Origin: Holothuria scabra
Taxonomy: Eukaryota; Echinodermata; Holothuroidea; Aspidochirotida; Holothuriidae
DNA: 64,000 bases
Reading direction: 5' to 3'
Assembly (NCBI GenBank): GCA_037179385.1
Contig: CM074189.1
Coordinates: 20,905,020-20,969,019 of the forward strand
This document shows positions 11,759 to 24,018 of this stretch, in pieces (within the stretch, counting starts at the first letter, position 1; each line of letters starts with the position of its first letter). The translations under genes were made by a program, and so were the position numbers. The notes beneath the pieces were generated by a model. The model ran no database searches. It had not been told where the DNA came from and worked only from the letters and a program-made list of their open reading frames with translations.

Positions 11759-11909
11759 TAAAATGTTTGTGTTACATCAAAATTTCATGTTTTCCTCATT
11801 TCAAAAGTAAAAACTCAGTAGCATGTATCAAAATAAAGACAAGCTATGTCGGACAGTTTTACAAAAAGACTTACATAAACAGAAAAGAACTAGACTCTCT
11901 AGTACTGTT

Positions 11910-12040
11910 CACTATAAAGAATCCTGGTTAGATTTAAACCAGAATCATGGTCAGAAAATTCATGATGAAATGAATGATGTAATTCCTGGTCAAACTGACC
12001 ATGACATCCTGGTCATTTTTTGGTAACATCCTGATCAAAA
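11910..12040. mobile_element. family E decayed copy
   Basis: Starts CACTATAAAGAATCCTGGTT and continues TTTAAACCAGAATCATGGTC, then TTCCTGGTCA and ACATCCTGGTCA words. These are the CCTGGT/ACCAGG words that build family E at 48283. I cannot find the right terminus, so the end coordinate is approximate. Confidence 0.4.
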
Positions 12041-12908
12041 CTGCTGAACACAATCCTGCAGGTTGCATGAACATGATGCAATGGAGAATACGAAGTGCTC
12101 GAGAAAGAAGGACAAAATGCAGACTTGTCATTTGGAACCACATTTTCAAGAATGGAAAAGTAATAAAAAATATACCATGCAGTGAAAGACAGGAACACAT
12201 TAACGGTAATGTCGTAAAAGGAAATAATGTAAGACATGACAGAATTGCCAGGTGCACCGCGACTCTTTTTGTAGTTACTCCATATTTCTGTATTAAAGAC
12301 CTAGATACCGTGAAACCAGGACGAGTTGCACCGTGTTAAGAATAGTCAATCGAATTAAGGAATTCACTTACACTAATGATGACATGATTAGCATGGATTC
12401 GAAGTTTACTTAATCTAGTTTCAGCATGTAGGCATAGGCTCGCCTAGCCTAGCACAATAAATAAAGAACACTCAAATTTACATGAGTGGAGGCTACCTCT
12501 GTCTGCACTTACGTACTCTCACGGCTGCCTTGCGCTAATATCAATTATAGACAGTCTTATCCCATTTCGCTTGATTTGGATTCCGCACGTGTTCATGAGG
12601 GAAGAAAAGTTCAAGACGGGGGTTATATAGATTTCACTCACACTGCTGAACAGAGATTCTGTCTGCGCCCCAATTGGCACTGGTGATAAGTAGTAATAAA
12701 CATGACAGGATTACCGCCCTCCTTTTGTAATATACTGTAGTTCTCCCAATCAATTTGGGGTCATTGAACCTTTTTTTTTTAAAGAACCGTTAAACTGAAG
12801 AGATTAAGATTAAACATACTCCACATAGAATGCATGGGCTTAACGAATTTCATCACATACTACTAGAACATCATGTCTGTCATGTCTAGAACAGACGTAC
12901 ATATCTTA
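12041..12908. other. non-coding stretch, nothing recognised
   Basis: Overlapping open frames of 74 to 112 codons occur on both strands near 11934-12339, but partly because of CCTGGT-type repeats. None resembles a known protein. Confidence 0.4.
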
Positions 12909-13361
12909 TATAGACGAATCCGATCAGTGCTTGTGTTTTGTGACTGTAGAGAACATGCATTAGTGGGGTCCATCATGCAGCCTTAAATCGTCTTCGTTTA
13001 TTGTCTTCATGAATTTCAAACCTTCATATGCAGTGAAATTGGGAAATCAAGGAACAATTCTTTGTACAACAATCCATGAAACAGTTAAGCAAGGAGATTG
13101 AAAGACTGAAGGATATAGATCCCAGTTTTGCTCGACTAAAATCAGACCATCACTTTACAGTCCGGATTCGTCTATAGGCCCACTGTCTATTGTCTACATG
13201 AATTTCTAAACTTCATATTCAATGAAATTGGGAAATCAAGGTATAATTCTTTGTACAACAATCCATGAAACAGGTAAGCAAGGAGATTGAAAGACTGAAG
13301 GATATAGTTATGCTCGACTAAAATCAGACCATCACTTTGCAGTATGGATTCGTCTATAGGC
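12909..13361 (+). mobile_element. TATAGACG-family MITE with partial tandem duplication
   Basis: A full copy occupies 12909-13177 (left end TATAGACGAATCCGAT, right end TCCGGATTCGTCTATAGG). Its right two thirds are then repeated at about 13180-13361, again ending GATTCGTCTATAGG. The shared word CATGAATTTC starts at 13008 and 13197, a period of 189. The second unit lacks the left terminus, so it arose by tandem duplication, not insertion. The two units still share uncommon details such as AAGGAGATTGAAAGACTGAA, pointing to a recent event. Confidence 0.65.
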
Positions 13362-14955
13362 CCACTGGCGTTCACCCGGGTACTAAGGTTTGGATGCTTT
13401 CAGCGTGGAATTTTGCTTTAAAGATCCGTTCACACAACTTTGCTTCAAACAATGATAAAATGAAAATGACAATGAAAGCCTAAGACGCCTGCAGAACATT
13501 TAACCCCGTCGATTTTAAACCAACAGTTTCCACCGATGTGACCTTTAATTCTATACTGGGTCTAACAGCAGACAACAACGCATGTATATTACTTGTGTTT
13601 TTGATGGCTTGCAGTGATGCAGTATGGGCGGCCAACAGGGCTAAAAAGACCAGAATGAAAAAAGTTTAAAGACCCATATAAACTAAAAAAAGAAAGGCCG
13701 GAATAATGAGAATAAAAATAAAAGCAAAAAGCAAAACAGAAACAAAATTTTGCGTTTTATTTTATGCTATTAATTTACTTCGGTTTTTTGATACTCACTC
13801 CGAGTGCAAAACAGCCTCCAGCCAAATGGTTCTTTGTCCAATAAGTTCTTCTTTTTGCAGCGATTCCATCATAGTATCAACCTGCAGCATATATGCGCCT
13901 CAAATGATTGTCTAGTTTATGACGCGCCCTTCGTACAAAAATTAAGTTGTGAGTGCCTCTTACCTTTCTATGATGTCTAAACATATAGTTCGCTTCCCAT
14001 GGGGTTTTCTGACGGAATTGTTTATGTTTTTGCAAACTACTGGAAAGAGTGTTAAGCTGATAAGATGAAACAAACATAAATTGCCGCCAGGTGTTAAAAT
14101 CTTTCATTGGTTTTGAACATCTGATCCCGTGCGTGGTACCTCAGTTTCTGTAGCTTTTAGGGATTCTGTGACATATCCAAGATGCCCGAAAGTAATTTTT
14201 AAGTCTTCAGGATGTTTCTTAAGGTTAAAATGATGCAATTGAGAAATATCCGTCTTTTCACAAAACCTCTAAAACGGTTCCCCTCAGTCCAGTTTACAGC
14301 ATACACATTAGCAAACATATTGCAGTACATATTATCTTGCGATATTTAAAAACTAATATGTGCAGACAAGTTGCCCAAGTCGCCAATTGCGAAATAAAGA
14401 AAATTATCTTTCAAGGCAAAACCAAATTTTGCAACCATTTTACGATAGTTGTAGTATTGATGCAGCTTGCCCATGAGCGGTTTGCATCAATCCAAAGGTG
14501 TCTATTTTATAAGGGGATGTCTGTTTTATAAGGGGGGGGGTGGCTCAAGAAGCCATGACGTCACACAGAGGTCTCATCCAATTACATGGTGACATGGTGA
14601 AAGCGCATTCGCTTGTGTCGTGTACTATCATAGATATTCACCTTCTGGTACAGTCCATGTTGCGTGCACCTTATTCGAATATGGCCCTACAAAGGGAAAC
14701 AGCCCCCGACCTTATCAGTTCTAGGAACAACAATTCTAATGTTTTATTTTTTCTTTTAGGCCTACAAGTACACTTTGCTCTAGTTTCGGATTTAAAGTGC
14801 GGCTTAAAGTATAGAATTTAAAAACCATATATTTTAGAGACAGAAAATTTTATCTTATCGATCCAAATCCCATTGTTACACCCTGCTGCCACTGCGCAAT
14901 AACTTGTAAATGATAATCTGTAAAACTGGGATAACTGCCAGTTTATCTTGGTTTT
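13362..14955. other. non-coding stretch, nothing recognised
   Basis: Contains a G run at 14532-14540 preceded by a short duplicated TGTCTRTTTTATAAGGGG word, and one TGACGTCA octamer at 14556. No recognisable gene. Confidence 0.4.
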
Positions 14956-14999
14956 GGAAGCTGAAGAGCTGAGATATAGAGTTCGCTTCGCGGGGCACC
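14956..14999 (+). repeat. TACC mini-element, right-end fragment
   Basis: GGAAGCTGAAGAGCTGAG followed by AGAGTTCGCTTCGCGGGG aligns with the right half of the 95-bp element at 63478 (GGAAGCTGAGGAACTGAG, then GTCCGTTCCGCAGGG). The left half is missing. Confidence 0.45.
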
Positions 15000-17304
15000 A
15001 TCTTCCCAGCGTCTTAAATTTGACGCTCAATACATGACCTTGGTTCACCAGGAATTATCAGATCTCCAGGTGCTAGAAACATGGGTTTCGCCCTTGGCAC
15101 GATCACTCGTGATCTGTTTCATATATAAACCAGAGTAAGCACTCAGTTGAACCTTCACGAAGAGGTTTGAGGACTCATGGGACACGTGCCTCCGAATCAT
15201 ACATTTACCACCAAAATAAATTTACTTGAAAACGTAGCCAGTCATAAGGGCTCGAAATTCCACTTTCGTTGCATGATATGGGAAGTGTTTTGGGCTAAAA
15301 ATTTAAAGGTACGGTCAGCTCCAGCTGATGGTGGCCCTCCAATTAGAGATATGTATGTCCAATTATGGCATTATGCGGTCATCAATCATTGGACCATGGC
15401 TGCGCCCCTGTAAATAATATATATACCAAGTGAGAAAAAGCTTGAAAGGCAAGTATCGTGTGGGCGGACGCTATACAAACACATCACAACCTACTGTAAG
15501 AGTGAATGACCGAGTTCTCACAAAGTCCATGTTTCGATATGAACCATGGAGCCTCATATTGAACTAGTTGTACTTTTCAAGAAACTCAAGCCAATTCTTT
15601 AAGTTGACCTTTCCATCGTTCAGTTGACCACTATCCTCTAAAGGGGTCTTCAAGTCGGTCAAATCATTACTAAACGTCACATGTGACGTCAGCAATCCAG
15701 TTTTTTAAGTCCTGGGGACGGTTATCAACGAACAAGATCTTCCAAATTGATGATGCGTTCAATACTTTCCCAGTACACTGTTAACGTGGCTCGTTTTACT
15801 CTTTCGTCCTTACGATCCACTCAACCAACAGACAGTTTCACAATGCGGTGACTGCGTGTGCCTCTTTCCGAAGAGTTCTTGGATGTAATAACTAAAAGGC
15901 CACTCATCGATAGTCAAGTGTCATACACGGGGATGACACTCGCCTCAGGTATATTTTTGAAACACCATCCAATCCAACCAAAACAAGAGATTCGGCGGTA
16001 AAGAAGTCTACTTCAACATGTCAATACCCTTTGATCGACATAAATGCAACTCAAAGTTGATAAAAAATATATCGATGATACGAATTTCGTTAGAGGAAGA
16101 TGTACTTCAATAAGACATTCGATAATATGTCAGTATGCGTCGATGCGAGGTACCCTGTATGCCCTACTTGTCAAGTATAGATACCTTACAGCCATAGGAG
16201 AGAAATTTTATTTGAAAATGCTACGGACTTTGATTTATCAGTGGTATCGTTTTCTTGATTACTTTGAACATATTTTTATGTTTTACAAGACAAACGTGGT
16301 TGAACAATTATCCATCAAGAGGCAGAAATGTTTCTTTATAGGAATGAACAAAATGATAATAATCGAAAAAAAGAACGGTCTTCAAGTTGTACGTATTTTA
16401 AGGAGACGTAGCTTACGATAAGTTAGGCCTACCAGAAGCACTGAACGAGTTCATCACTTAAAGCTCTCCAGATTCCCGAACACCGTACTAAAAGTTAATT
16501 TTCGGATATGTCGCAGTACTTGATATCCCTGAAATTTTCAATCCCCTCTAAGGATTTTACACATACGTACCACAAAGTGTTCCGATCGGTTGATTATCTC
16601 TATGAAGGTGTGTGAAATTTGTTGCCGATGTAAAATCGATTTTCGCATGTTTTGCTATGTGTGCAGTAGAAAAAATGCAATCGAAAGCGAATTATGACAG
16701 AATGTACTGTAGAAGTGCAGTATTTCTTTGTTAGTTTTGTTACATCTCTCGGACTCGAAGTTAACTTTATTTGAGAGGGATTTGCACCAAAACATCGGGG
16801 GAGGGGAAGGGGGAAACTCCTGCCTGATAATATAAGAAAACAATTGAATTGGCCAATAGGGTAGCCATGGTTAGGCCATCGGACCATACCTCACCCTCAC
16901 ACCCTCATCCCATTATTTTTTTTTTTAATTTTAGTTAATATGTCGTTATGTAGTTATTATGTACAATATTTGAAAAGAGCTTTGATTAAAACTTCAGAAG
17001 ATAGCTCATATTGCATCAGATTGCAGTACAATGACTTACGTTTCCCTTTATTCACTCCCCAAACGCAAACCGGGTAAAACATGAAATACTGCATGCTGCC
17101 CCCTCCCACCCCTCTCCACCCTTGACAGATAGTCTGGCTAGTTCACTACAATCAACGTGGAACGTACCTTACAAAAGAAATGCAAGGAGTTTTTGTTTTA
17201 AAATGAATTTATGGGAGTTCCTATATTTGACATTGGTTGGGTCCATTTTTCCTCATGTATGCAAACCCTGCCCTAAAAACCTAGTAGGCTCAGAAAATTC
17301 TATA
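15000..17304. other. non-coding stretch, nothing recognised
   Basis: The largest open frame is 125 codons (16044-16421), rich in hydrophobic and basic residues, with no motif I recognise. One TGACGTCA lies at 15684. No second copy of any segment was noticed in the window. Confidence 0.4.
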
Positions 17305-17528
17305 CACTCTAACAAACGTATTTAGCAATTGAGTACTTATTTTCCCCCTCTTAGTGAACGCTTAAATTCTAAAAATGTTTAACTCTTACACAGTATATGT
17401 TTAGCAATGACACGTGTTTAATAAAGAAATATTTAGGAGCTAGACACGTGTGTTTAGCATCCAAACATGTTTACAAAGTGGGGGAAAGTGTTTAGAAAAC
17501 GGTTTATTCCTAAACACCGTTTGAAGGG
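17305..17528. mobile_element. family D element, right end decayed
   Basis: Starts CACTCTAACAAACGTATTTA after TA, and is built from GTTTAGCAAT, GTGTTTAGCATCC and CCTAAACACCGTTT words, the building blocks of the D element at 46508. The right end reads CCTAAACACCGTTTGAAGGG where the family would have TTTTTAGAGTG, so the terminus is mutated or lost. A TTAA-1 element begins 8 bp beyond. Confidence 0.5.
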
Positions 17529-17535
17529 CGTTAAC

Positions 17536-17839
17536 TTAAAGGGACAATTCTCTCACCCTAAACTACACTTCTAGTATAGGGTAACAGAAACTCTCAATTG
17601 GTTCAGCTTTTTGATTGACTGCTAATTCAAACAATGCAGAGTATCAAAACTTATATTACACTGCACGAACTTTTCTGATAGTGTTTTGATTATACACATT
17701 GAGCTTTCCATATTCACCCTGAAGCAATAAAATGAGATTGTGCCTGGATGAGGGTGAATTTCAGACAATTGTGGGAGGGGCTTAATTAAGAAGGTTAGGA
17801 GAATTGATACTGTTTGGGATGAGAGAATTGGGCCTTTAA
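17536..17839 (-). mobile_element. TTAA-1 MITE, complete
   Basis: A complete 304-bp copy with TTAA at both ends (17536-17539, 17836-17839). The left end is AAAGGGACAATTCTCTCACC and the right end its imperfect reverse complement, GGTGAGAG-like then AATTGGGCCTTT. On the minus strand it has the standard family order: CTCTCATCCCAAACAG, CTTCTTAATTAAGCCCCTCC, the CACCCTGAAGCAATAA complement and CTCAATTGG. TTAA insertion suggests the piggyBac or Kolobok superfamilies; only the target site supports this. Confidence 0.8.
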
Positions 17840-18282
17840 ACAGGAAGAACAACACTGGGGTCAACACCGAGCAGTTGAAGTTTATAGCTCACTTGTTGCT
17901 TCTGCATCATGCTTTCACAATCATGGTGATCATAATCGTAGCCTGCGGGGAAAGGAAGAGGGCAAGTGCCCACTGATATGTTGAAAATATAAATGCATCA
18001 CATGCATGCTTAGTGATGGTGGCGCTCTACACAGACAGTATTAGAACTGCTCCCTTGCGCTTTCACACCATGAGATACGATTTCGTGCGACAAAATTTGA
18101 CGACGATGTCTTCTACATAACACTGCTCTTTTAGCTTGCAGTTGCATTTTGTTGCAGTTTATCCCTTATTATTTGGCGAACTTTGACTGTGACCCCCTTG
18201 ACCCTCCTCAATACACAGGTTGTGGACACCTTATTATAGAATATTATTGCAAACCTTATTTCATTACTGCGTTGTGCCGAAC

Positions 18283-18895
18283 TTATAGGCCTAATCTTCT
18301 CGCTCTGCAAACTCACCTTCTGAAGCCCCTCCTACATCTGTCTTAAACTCATCATCATCATGACACGATCTTCTTTTTTTGTTTCAGTAGTTCAGGGTGA
18401 GTCTGTACAATGCTTTTGATGTGTAATCAGAACACCCTCAGTACTGGAGTGCAAACTGTACTGCCATTTGAGTTACAGTGCTCTGCATACTTTGATTTGC
18501 TATCAATCAAAGAGTTGTGCCAATTGAGAATTTATGTCGACTACAACAAACATTGTAGTTTGGGGTGAGAATTGGCTGCTTATACATTCGGCGAGTACTG
18601 GAGTGCAAACTGTGCCATTTGAGTTACAGTGCTCTGCATACTTTGATTTGCTATCAATCAAAGAGTTGTACCAATTGAGAATTTATGTCGACTACAACAA
18701 ACATTGTAGTTTGGGGTGAGAATTGGCTGCTTATACATTCGGCGAGTACTGGAGTGCAAACTGTGCCATTTGAGTTACAGTGCTCTGCATACTTTGATTT
18801 GCTATCAGTCAAAGAGTTGTGCCAATTGAGAATTTATGTCGACTACAACAAACATTGTAGTTTGGGGTGAGAATCGGCATGCTTATACATTCGAC
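18283..18895 (+). mobile_element. TTAA-1 MITE with internal triplication
   Basis: The left half is ordinary TTAA-1 sequence from GGCCTAATCTTCTCGC through GTTCAGGGTGAGTCTGTACA. The right half is then present three times in tandem: units start at the word AGTACTGGAGTGCAAACTG at 18440, 18594 and 18745, giving periods of 154 and 151. Each unit ends with the family's normal right end GTAGTTTGGGGTGAGAATTG plus a short extra GCTTATACATTCGGCG piece. Units 2 and 3 differ by only a few substitutions. A 61-codon frame appears twice for this reason and is not a gene. Confidence 0.75.
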
Positions 18896-19054
18896 GAAGT
18901 GTATCCTTCCTGCACTTACACTATTTCGGCACTACTTATATTCAATTGGCAATAACATTGTGCAAATGCAACTTGCAACCGCGGCGAAGGTAGATCTTTG
19001 ACCCATTCCCTAGATGCATTGCACTGAGCACTTCCAAACTGGCATATACCTTAT

Positions 19055-19381
19055 ATCCCCCAAAACAAAAGAGTGGACTTAGTCACCCTAACAGAGGGAA
19101 AAGTGTTAACTCGTTCCATTAGATTAGAAAGTTAATTTACCCCAAGAATAGTTAAAAACACCCCCAGAAGAGTGAAAATTCACACCTCCTGGGATCTCTC
19201 TTTTTTAAGAGTGGTCCCTGTAGGCACTCAATCAAGAGTGAAATTTCGGTCTTTTGGAGTGAATTTCACTCTTCTTGGAGTGAATTTCACTCTTCTTGGA
19301 GTGAATTTCCATTCGTTTGGAGTAAACGTCATTACCTTGGCTCTTCCATCGAATGAAGCTTCATTTTTCATTTTTAGAGTG
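19055..19381. mobile_element. family A foldback element, old copy
   Basis: Starts around TCCCCCAAAACAAAAGAGTG and ends TTTTTAGAGTG followed by TA. The right half keeps repeated TTCACTCTTCTTGGAGTGAA words; the left arm is heavily mutated. Flank and internal order match the copies at 11381 and 27571, so this is an older member. Confidence 0.65.
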
Positions 19382-19383
19382 TA

Positions 19384-21280
19384 AACCTTGTCGCTCATCT
19401 ACACAGATTCTTGTTTATTTCGTAACAATCCAATAATTTCGTGATTCTCTTCTAAAATTGGGACACATTTTAAAGTTGTTTAAATCAGTTAAGTATTGAA
19501 TTTGTTTAAGGTATAACCGATTTATTCTCGCATTCGACTTTTTAGTGAATAAACCTGCGGATTTTACAATCATTTCTCAGTCTGACGTTAACTACGGTAA
19601 TTTGTTGACAGAATGCACTCCGATATTGAAAGAAATTTCGATCAAGCTCATTGTGATGTAGGCTTCAAACTGATTACATTGATATGTGAGAGAAAGTTTG
19701 CTTCTTTGGCAAATTTATACGCTATTTTCGTGCACTAAAGGTATAAAACTTGCGGCAAAATTTGCTGCATCTCCCTCGGTTCCATTGGAGGAAGTCTTGT
19801 ATGTGTGTGAGTGTACGGTTCGGAAAATATAGCTGTTTTTAATTGGGAAAAGATATATAGCTACACATCTATTAAAGCTACACATGTGTTGATTTTATCT
19901 TCCGTATCCTAGCAACCAAAACATGAATCTAGGGAATCAAGATTAGTATGGTGTTTTCCACAATACAAAGTATGAGAGATGATGTATTGCTTGAAACTGG
20001 TTTCCATTCTTTGAACACCTTACGTATTACCTACGGGGACTAAGCTGTACAGCTTTAAAAATTGAAGTTGATGTCTGTCCGAACTCATTAACAGATGAAT
20101 ACATTGGAAAATTGTAAAATGAATTTGAAGATGTGACAAGTTCTCTTTTTACGTAAAGACAAGAAAATGAATATTGATAATCATGTATCTGTTACGTCAC
20201 ATGACATCAAAGGGCTTACACAAGGTAAAGTTCTTTGAATAAGTCACTGCAGACGAGAAATCGGTTGCCATAGCTATACATTTAGTTACTCAGAGAGTGA
20301 AGTCTTTAGGAGATCACATTGGCACGTGATAAGGTGTAACATTACATTATTAGCATAAAGTGTTCTAAAATATAAAATGCAAAAGCACACGCCGCTGGGA
20401 TAATCCTTAATGCAAAATTAAGCAGGAAATCTTACAAGTAATATCGACTTTTGATCAAAAGGATTTTTTGAGAGTATATTTCGACATTTTAAAAGGTTTG
20501 GTTATATCGGACCAAGCTTGTATGAATAATGAAGAAGCGGTGGTAATATGCAAGGGTTGGAAATAGTGTCATATTTATACCATCCTTATGGCAAAGTACC
20601 TGTTCTTTATTTCTAGTAAAAAGCGGAGCCACGAGTGAAAGTCCTTTTATGCAGAAGTCTACAAGTTTGTGCCAGATAAGGGGCGTATCCCCTTGAGGAT
20701 TCAAAACTCATCTGGCAATATATTTGAGGGGATTTAGCACTTGGCTTTTAACCATCTTTTTGGCCAAGATCCATCCCACGGAGCAAGACGAAGTCTCTTT
20801 AAGTCCTTTTCTTGCAACTGTTTGCTGCAAAAGAAAAAAAAAAAACAACAACAACGACAACAACAACAAGCTCGATCAAAATGATAGTTCTCCATTTTTA
20901 TATACCAAATACAAATATGAATTTTCAATAAAACTGAAATTCAATATTTTATGTAAATAATCATGATACAAAAATTATAATTTCTAGGCATATAATACAA
21001 GGCAATGGGCATGTGTAACTGTCACACCCACCCGTCGAGTTACGACACAACTATGGGGAGAGGGAATTGACGGGCTTAGTCGTCGTTGAGAAAAGTGAGG
21101 AGTACGATCGGTCCACTCGAAATTTGCCTGAGCATCTGATATGTATTACTGTTTTTTTATATTTTGATCTTCTGATTAACTGAGCAGGTTCAGACGAGAT
21201 CGCCGCCATAAGGGATGGGAGTATTGGAGGATCTAGCACCCAACGAGCCCCAAAAGCTTGCTTAAAATTAAAAGGGCAAA
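19384..21280. other. AT-rich stretch, nothing recognised
   Basis: A short CAA microsatellite lies at about 20834-20868. No convincing coding frame and no duplicated segment were seen. Confidence 0.4.
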
Positions 21281-21530
21281 GTTCGGTGCCTCAGTCGGGC
21301 AGAGATTATGCCCTGGGGGGTCTGGAGTACGGCAAAAAGTCGCCGCCCCTGATAGAAAGGGTCCCGTGCGGCGATGCATAAGTTAGGGTAGGTTAGATAG
21401 AGTTTTCGGCCCAGTTTCAAAGCAATTGGTTCACGCCGAGCCGACCATGGCCCGTCTTTCACTTGTGGCTCATTGGCTTGTTTTCACTTTCCTTATGCCC
21501 ATCACCAAGCACAATGGCAGTAAATAAATA
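21281..21530 (+). repeat. SINE-like repeat X, long copy
   Basis: Matches 3936-4187 over its whole length, including the left half: TTCGGTGCCTCAGTCGG, TATGCCCTGGGG, ACGGCAAAAAGTCGCCGCCC. The A-box-like TAGGTTAGATAG and B-box-like GGTTCACGCCG are present with one or more changes. The tail is CACCAAGCACAATGGCAGTA. The presence of this left half in just two copies suggests that shorter copies are 5' truncated, as in retroposition. Confidence 0.5.
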
Positions 21531-21837
21531 CATGCAGAATAGTACACTCGCTAATTTCCGTTTTCCGACCATCTGGAGGGCAAAAGCAAAAGCAAAAACT
21601 TTTTGTGTAGGTTCCACGCGAACTAATTACGGCTCTACGCATAAACACTGTAAATATGACTGAAATATTCCACTGAACGTTTTTGCACAATTGCAAAAGT
21701 TAAAGAAAAGAAATACAAAAAAAAAAAAAAAAGAATACAAAAAGTGCTATCAACTCATTGACAACACTTTTTATGTATTCTTTTGTTTTCCTGTTATTTA
21801 TTTCCTGAAAATATACAAACAAGTTTCAAGTTACAGT

Positions 21838-22104
21838 TTAAAGGTAAAGAGCAGTCCCCCACACTTATTTTGAAGAAAAAAAAAAAACGAAATAACTCAA
21901 TTTTCATCTTATTTCTCTTCAAAGTATCTTTAATTACATTTTATGACTTTACTATTGCATATTCAAGGTAAACGAAGCAGTTATTTCTGGTAAATTTTAC
22001 ATTTGAAGAGAAAAAACATTGTCACATGGCTCCCAACAGCCAATCATGAAACTGGACAGTCTACTACACTTCTTCAATTTGGGATGACTGCCCCTGCCCT
22101 TTAA
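21838..22104 (-). mobile_element. TTAA-2 MITE, complete
   Basis: A 267-bp element with TTAA at both ends (21838-21841, 22101-22104). The left end AAAGGTAAAGAGCAGTCCCC pairs with the reverse complement of the right end GGATGACTGCCCCTGCCCTT. It is nearly identical in length and sequence to the copy at 26766 (shared AAGTATCTTTAATTACATTT-like and GTAAACGAAGCAGTTATTTC blocks). No open frame; mobilised in trans if at all. TTAA target sites are used by piggyBac and Kolobok transposases. Confidence 0.8.
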
Positions 22105-22877
22105 GCAGTGCTGCTGGCAAGCAGACCCCCAATTTTCAGTTCCACAGCGACTGCTCTAGTGATAGATTGGTTGAAACTACGACTATATGTATATCTGTTG
22201 ATCGTTTTAAAGATATCAAGTGATTTTATCTTGAGACGGTCATGACGTATGAAACCTACACCAAATGCAACGCGCATTGAATGACCGACTCATAGTAAGA
22301 CATTGAAAATTGGTATTTCTGATATTTCTACCGATCTGTGAAACAAAGGGTGATGTACAGTGTTACTCAAGGTTTCCATTGTATTTCTACATAAGTACGT
22401 TGCATCTTTCATTGTCTAGCTTGGAATTTTTAAGACCAATACGTAGGCTACTTCAGTGTAACGTTGCTCAGTTACAGCTTTGTCCTCAATTGGCTGGGAA
22501 TAATAAAAGATATGATTAAATGGTTCTTACAGAGTTTATTTGAGATGCATTGAATTTTCAAAGAAGTCAATGACTATACTTAAAAACAAACAAATCCCTT
22601 AGCAAGTGCTAACATTTTAACTGTCCATAGTCCGAGGGCTGAACAAACGAAGGGTAACAAATATTTTCTGGCACCTACTGCCATTGTGATTGGTGCTCAG
22701 CATAAGCAATGGGGTATAGAAGGAACTAGTGGGCAACAACTGAAAAAAGGTCGTGGCAAGCCACAACTTAAATAATTTTTTAGAGTTTTAACATAGTTAT
22801 GTGTCTTTCTTCCAACTTCAAAAATTTGTACATGCAGCTTCCTTTATTTATGTACGCCCATATAAATTAACTGTCTT

Positions 22878-22879
<2 letters not shown>
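22105..22879. other. AT-rich stretch, nothing recognised
   Basis: No repeat shared with other parts of the window and no coding signal. Confidence 0.4.

Positions 22880-22909
<30 letters not shown>
22880..22909 (+). repeat. poly(A) tract of 30
   Basis: An uninterrupted A run ending 7 bp before an inverted-repeat element. It could be the A-tail of an unrecognised retroposon or a simple slippage tract; the sequence upstream has no second copy here to decide this. Confidence 0.9.
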
Positions 22910-22911
<2 letters not shown>

Positions 22912-22916
22912 CATCA

Positions 22917-23072
22917 ATAGACCTATTTCCAAATAGCAATTACAATGAATTGTGGGATATAGTTTTGGGTGTGCGTCAATTTTAACCACAGTAAAATGCC
23001 ATTGACAAAAATGACAAACACCAAAACTCTATCCCACAATCCTTTGTAATTGCTATTTAGAAATAGGTCTAT
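22917..23072. mobile_element. foldback MITE, 156 bp
   Basis: ATAGACCTATTTCCAAATAG and AGCAATTACAATGAATTGTG at the left are mirrored at the right by CACAATCCTTTGTAATTGCT and CTATTTAGAAATAGGTCTAT. Arms of roughly 60 bp pair with only a few mismatches, and pairing continues through GGGATATAGTTTTGG / CCAAAACTCTATCCC. It is the only copy in the window. Its compact size and near-complete palindrome fit a MITE; no target duplication is obvious. Confidence 0.65.
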
Positions 23073-23157
23073 ATGTGGTGAATTCGATACCGGAAATGAT
23101 GGAATTGTGACAATGCTATCATTTGAACCTTTCACATTACATAACACAGTTCACAGC

Positions 23158-23204
23158 TACCCCGCGGAGCGGACTCTGTTTTGCCGTACAGCCTGCTACG
23201 CAGG
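23158..23204 (-). mobile_element. TACC mini-element, short minus copy
   Basis: Reads on the minus strand as CCTGCGTAGCAGGCTGTACG, GCA, then GAGTCCGCTCCGCGGGGTA: both conserved ends of the family, with almost all of the ~45-bp middle deleted. Compare 36510 and 63478. Confidence 0.5.
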
Positions 23205-24018
23205 TATATCCAGCCTATGCGCCTTTAAAACCGCAAACACAAAGTGATGAAAGCAGAATATCAACAAGCGCGTTTGAAAAACTTACACAACGAGTTGTTA
23301 TTAAAATTAAAAAAATATTTTAAAAATGGCAATCCGGGTAGTTTTGTATCCACAATATTCATATAGAAATATTTACATACAAACGTTGTCGACCTTCGTT
23401 CGGGATTTGTGTGGATCTCAATCTTCCTCTATCTAAAACACAACCAATCTACTTGGCGTTTCGTGTCAATAGCAGCCTCCGGTTTCTCATAATTCCCTCA
23501 TTCCCTTGGGATAGGCTCTGATTGATTTATTAAGTTCTCCCAAATGGTAACACAGTTGGAATGGTCTTTTGGAAATTACATTTTCACCATGACACGGATT
23601 TCGTTTAAATAATGTTGATGTTAATTAGAGTTCCCCATAGCCTTAAACTAGTGGACAATTTGTTGGCTTTCTAAGATTAATTTAATGAACGGGTACAGCC
23701 TCATGTTCAGCTTCATTGCAATTGCTTGTCCACACAGGTCAGTGGAAATTTGGTTGATGCGCTACCAGTAACGCAGACTTAGTTTTTTTGCTGTATTCGA
23801 CGTTGATTATGAGATAAAAACGTTGTTCCTTCGTTAAATGTTATATCTCAGTACATTGCAAGGAAAGGTAATAACGGTAAATTAAAATCTTTTACAGATA
23901 ACATTTATAGCCTAAATTAGAGAGCTTGCAGGCTTAGTGATGAAAATATTTTGCAATTTGCAAAAAGAAAAAGGGGAATATAAAAAAAATCATAAACCAC
24001 TTCCATGTTCGTAAACGA
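23205..24018. other. AT-rich stretch, nothing recognised
   Basis: No gene or shared repeat seen. Confidence 0.4.

Noticed and set aside
11379..11760. Family A called as Tc1/mariner because of TA flanks
   Set aside because: Elements with the same terminus have matched TG flanks (32543, 44957), so TA is not obligatory.
16044..16421. 125-codon open frame as a possible gene (also 9451-9828)
   Set aside because: No recognisable domain, no second exon or splice pattern visible, and lengths are within what stop spacing can give in 64 kb.
18534..18870. Two nearly identical 61-codon frames, possibly a repeated small gene
   Set aside because: They are the same segment of a 151-bp tandemly repeated MITE half; no start context or family similarity.
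18440..18895. Regular direct repeats resembling a CRISPR array
   Set aside because: The repeats are contiguous 151-bp units without unique spacers, in eukaryotic-type DNA.
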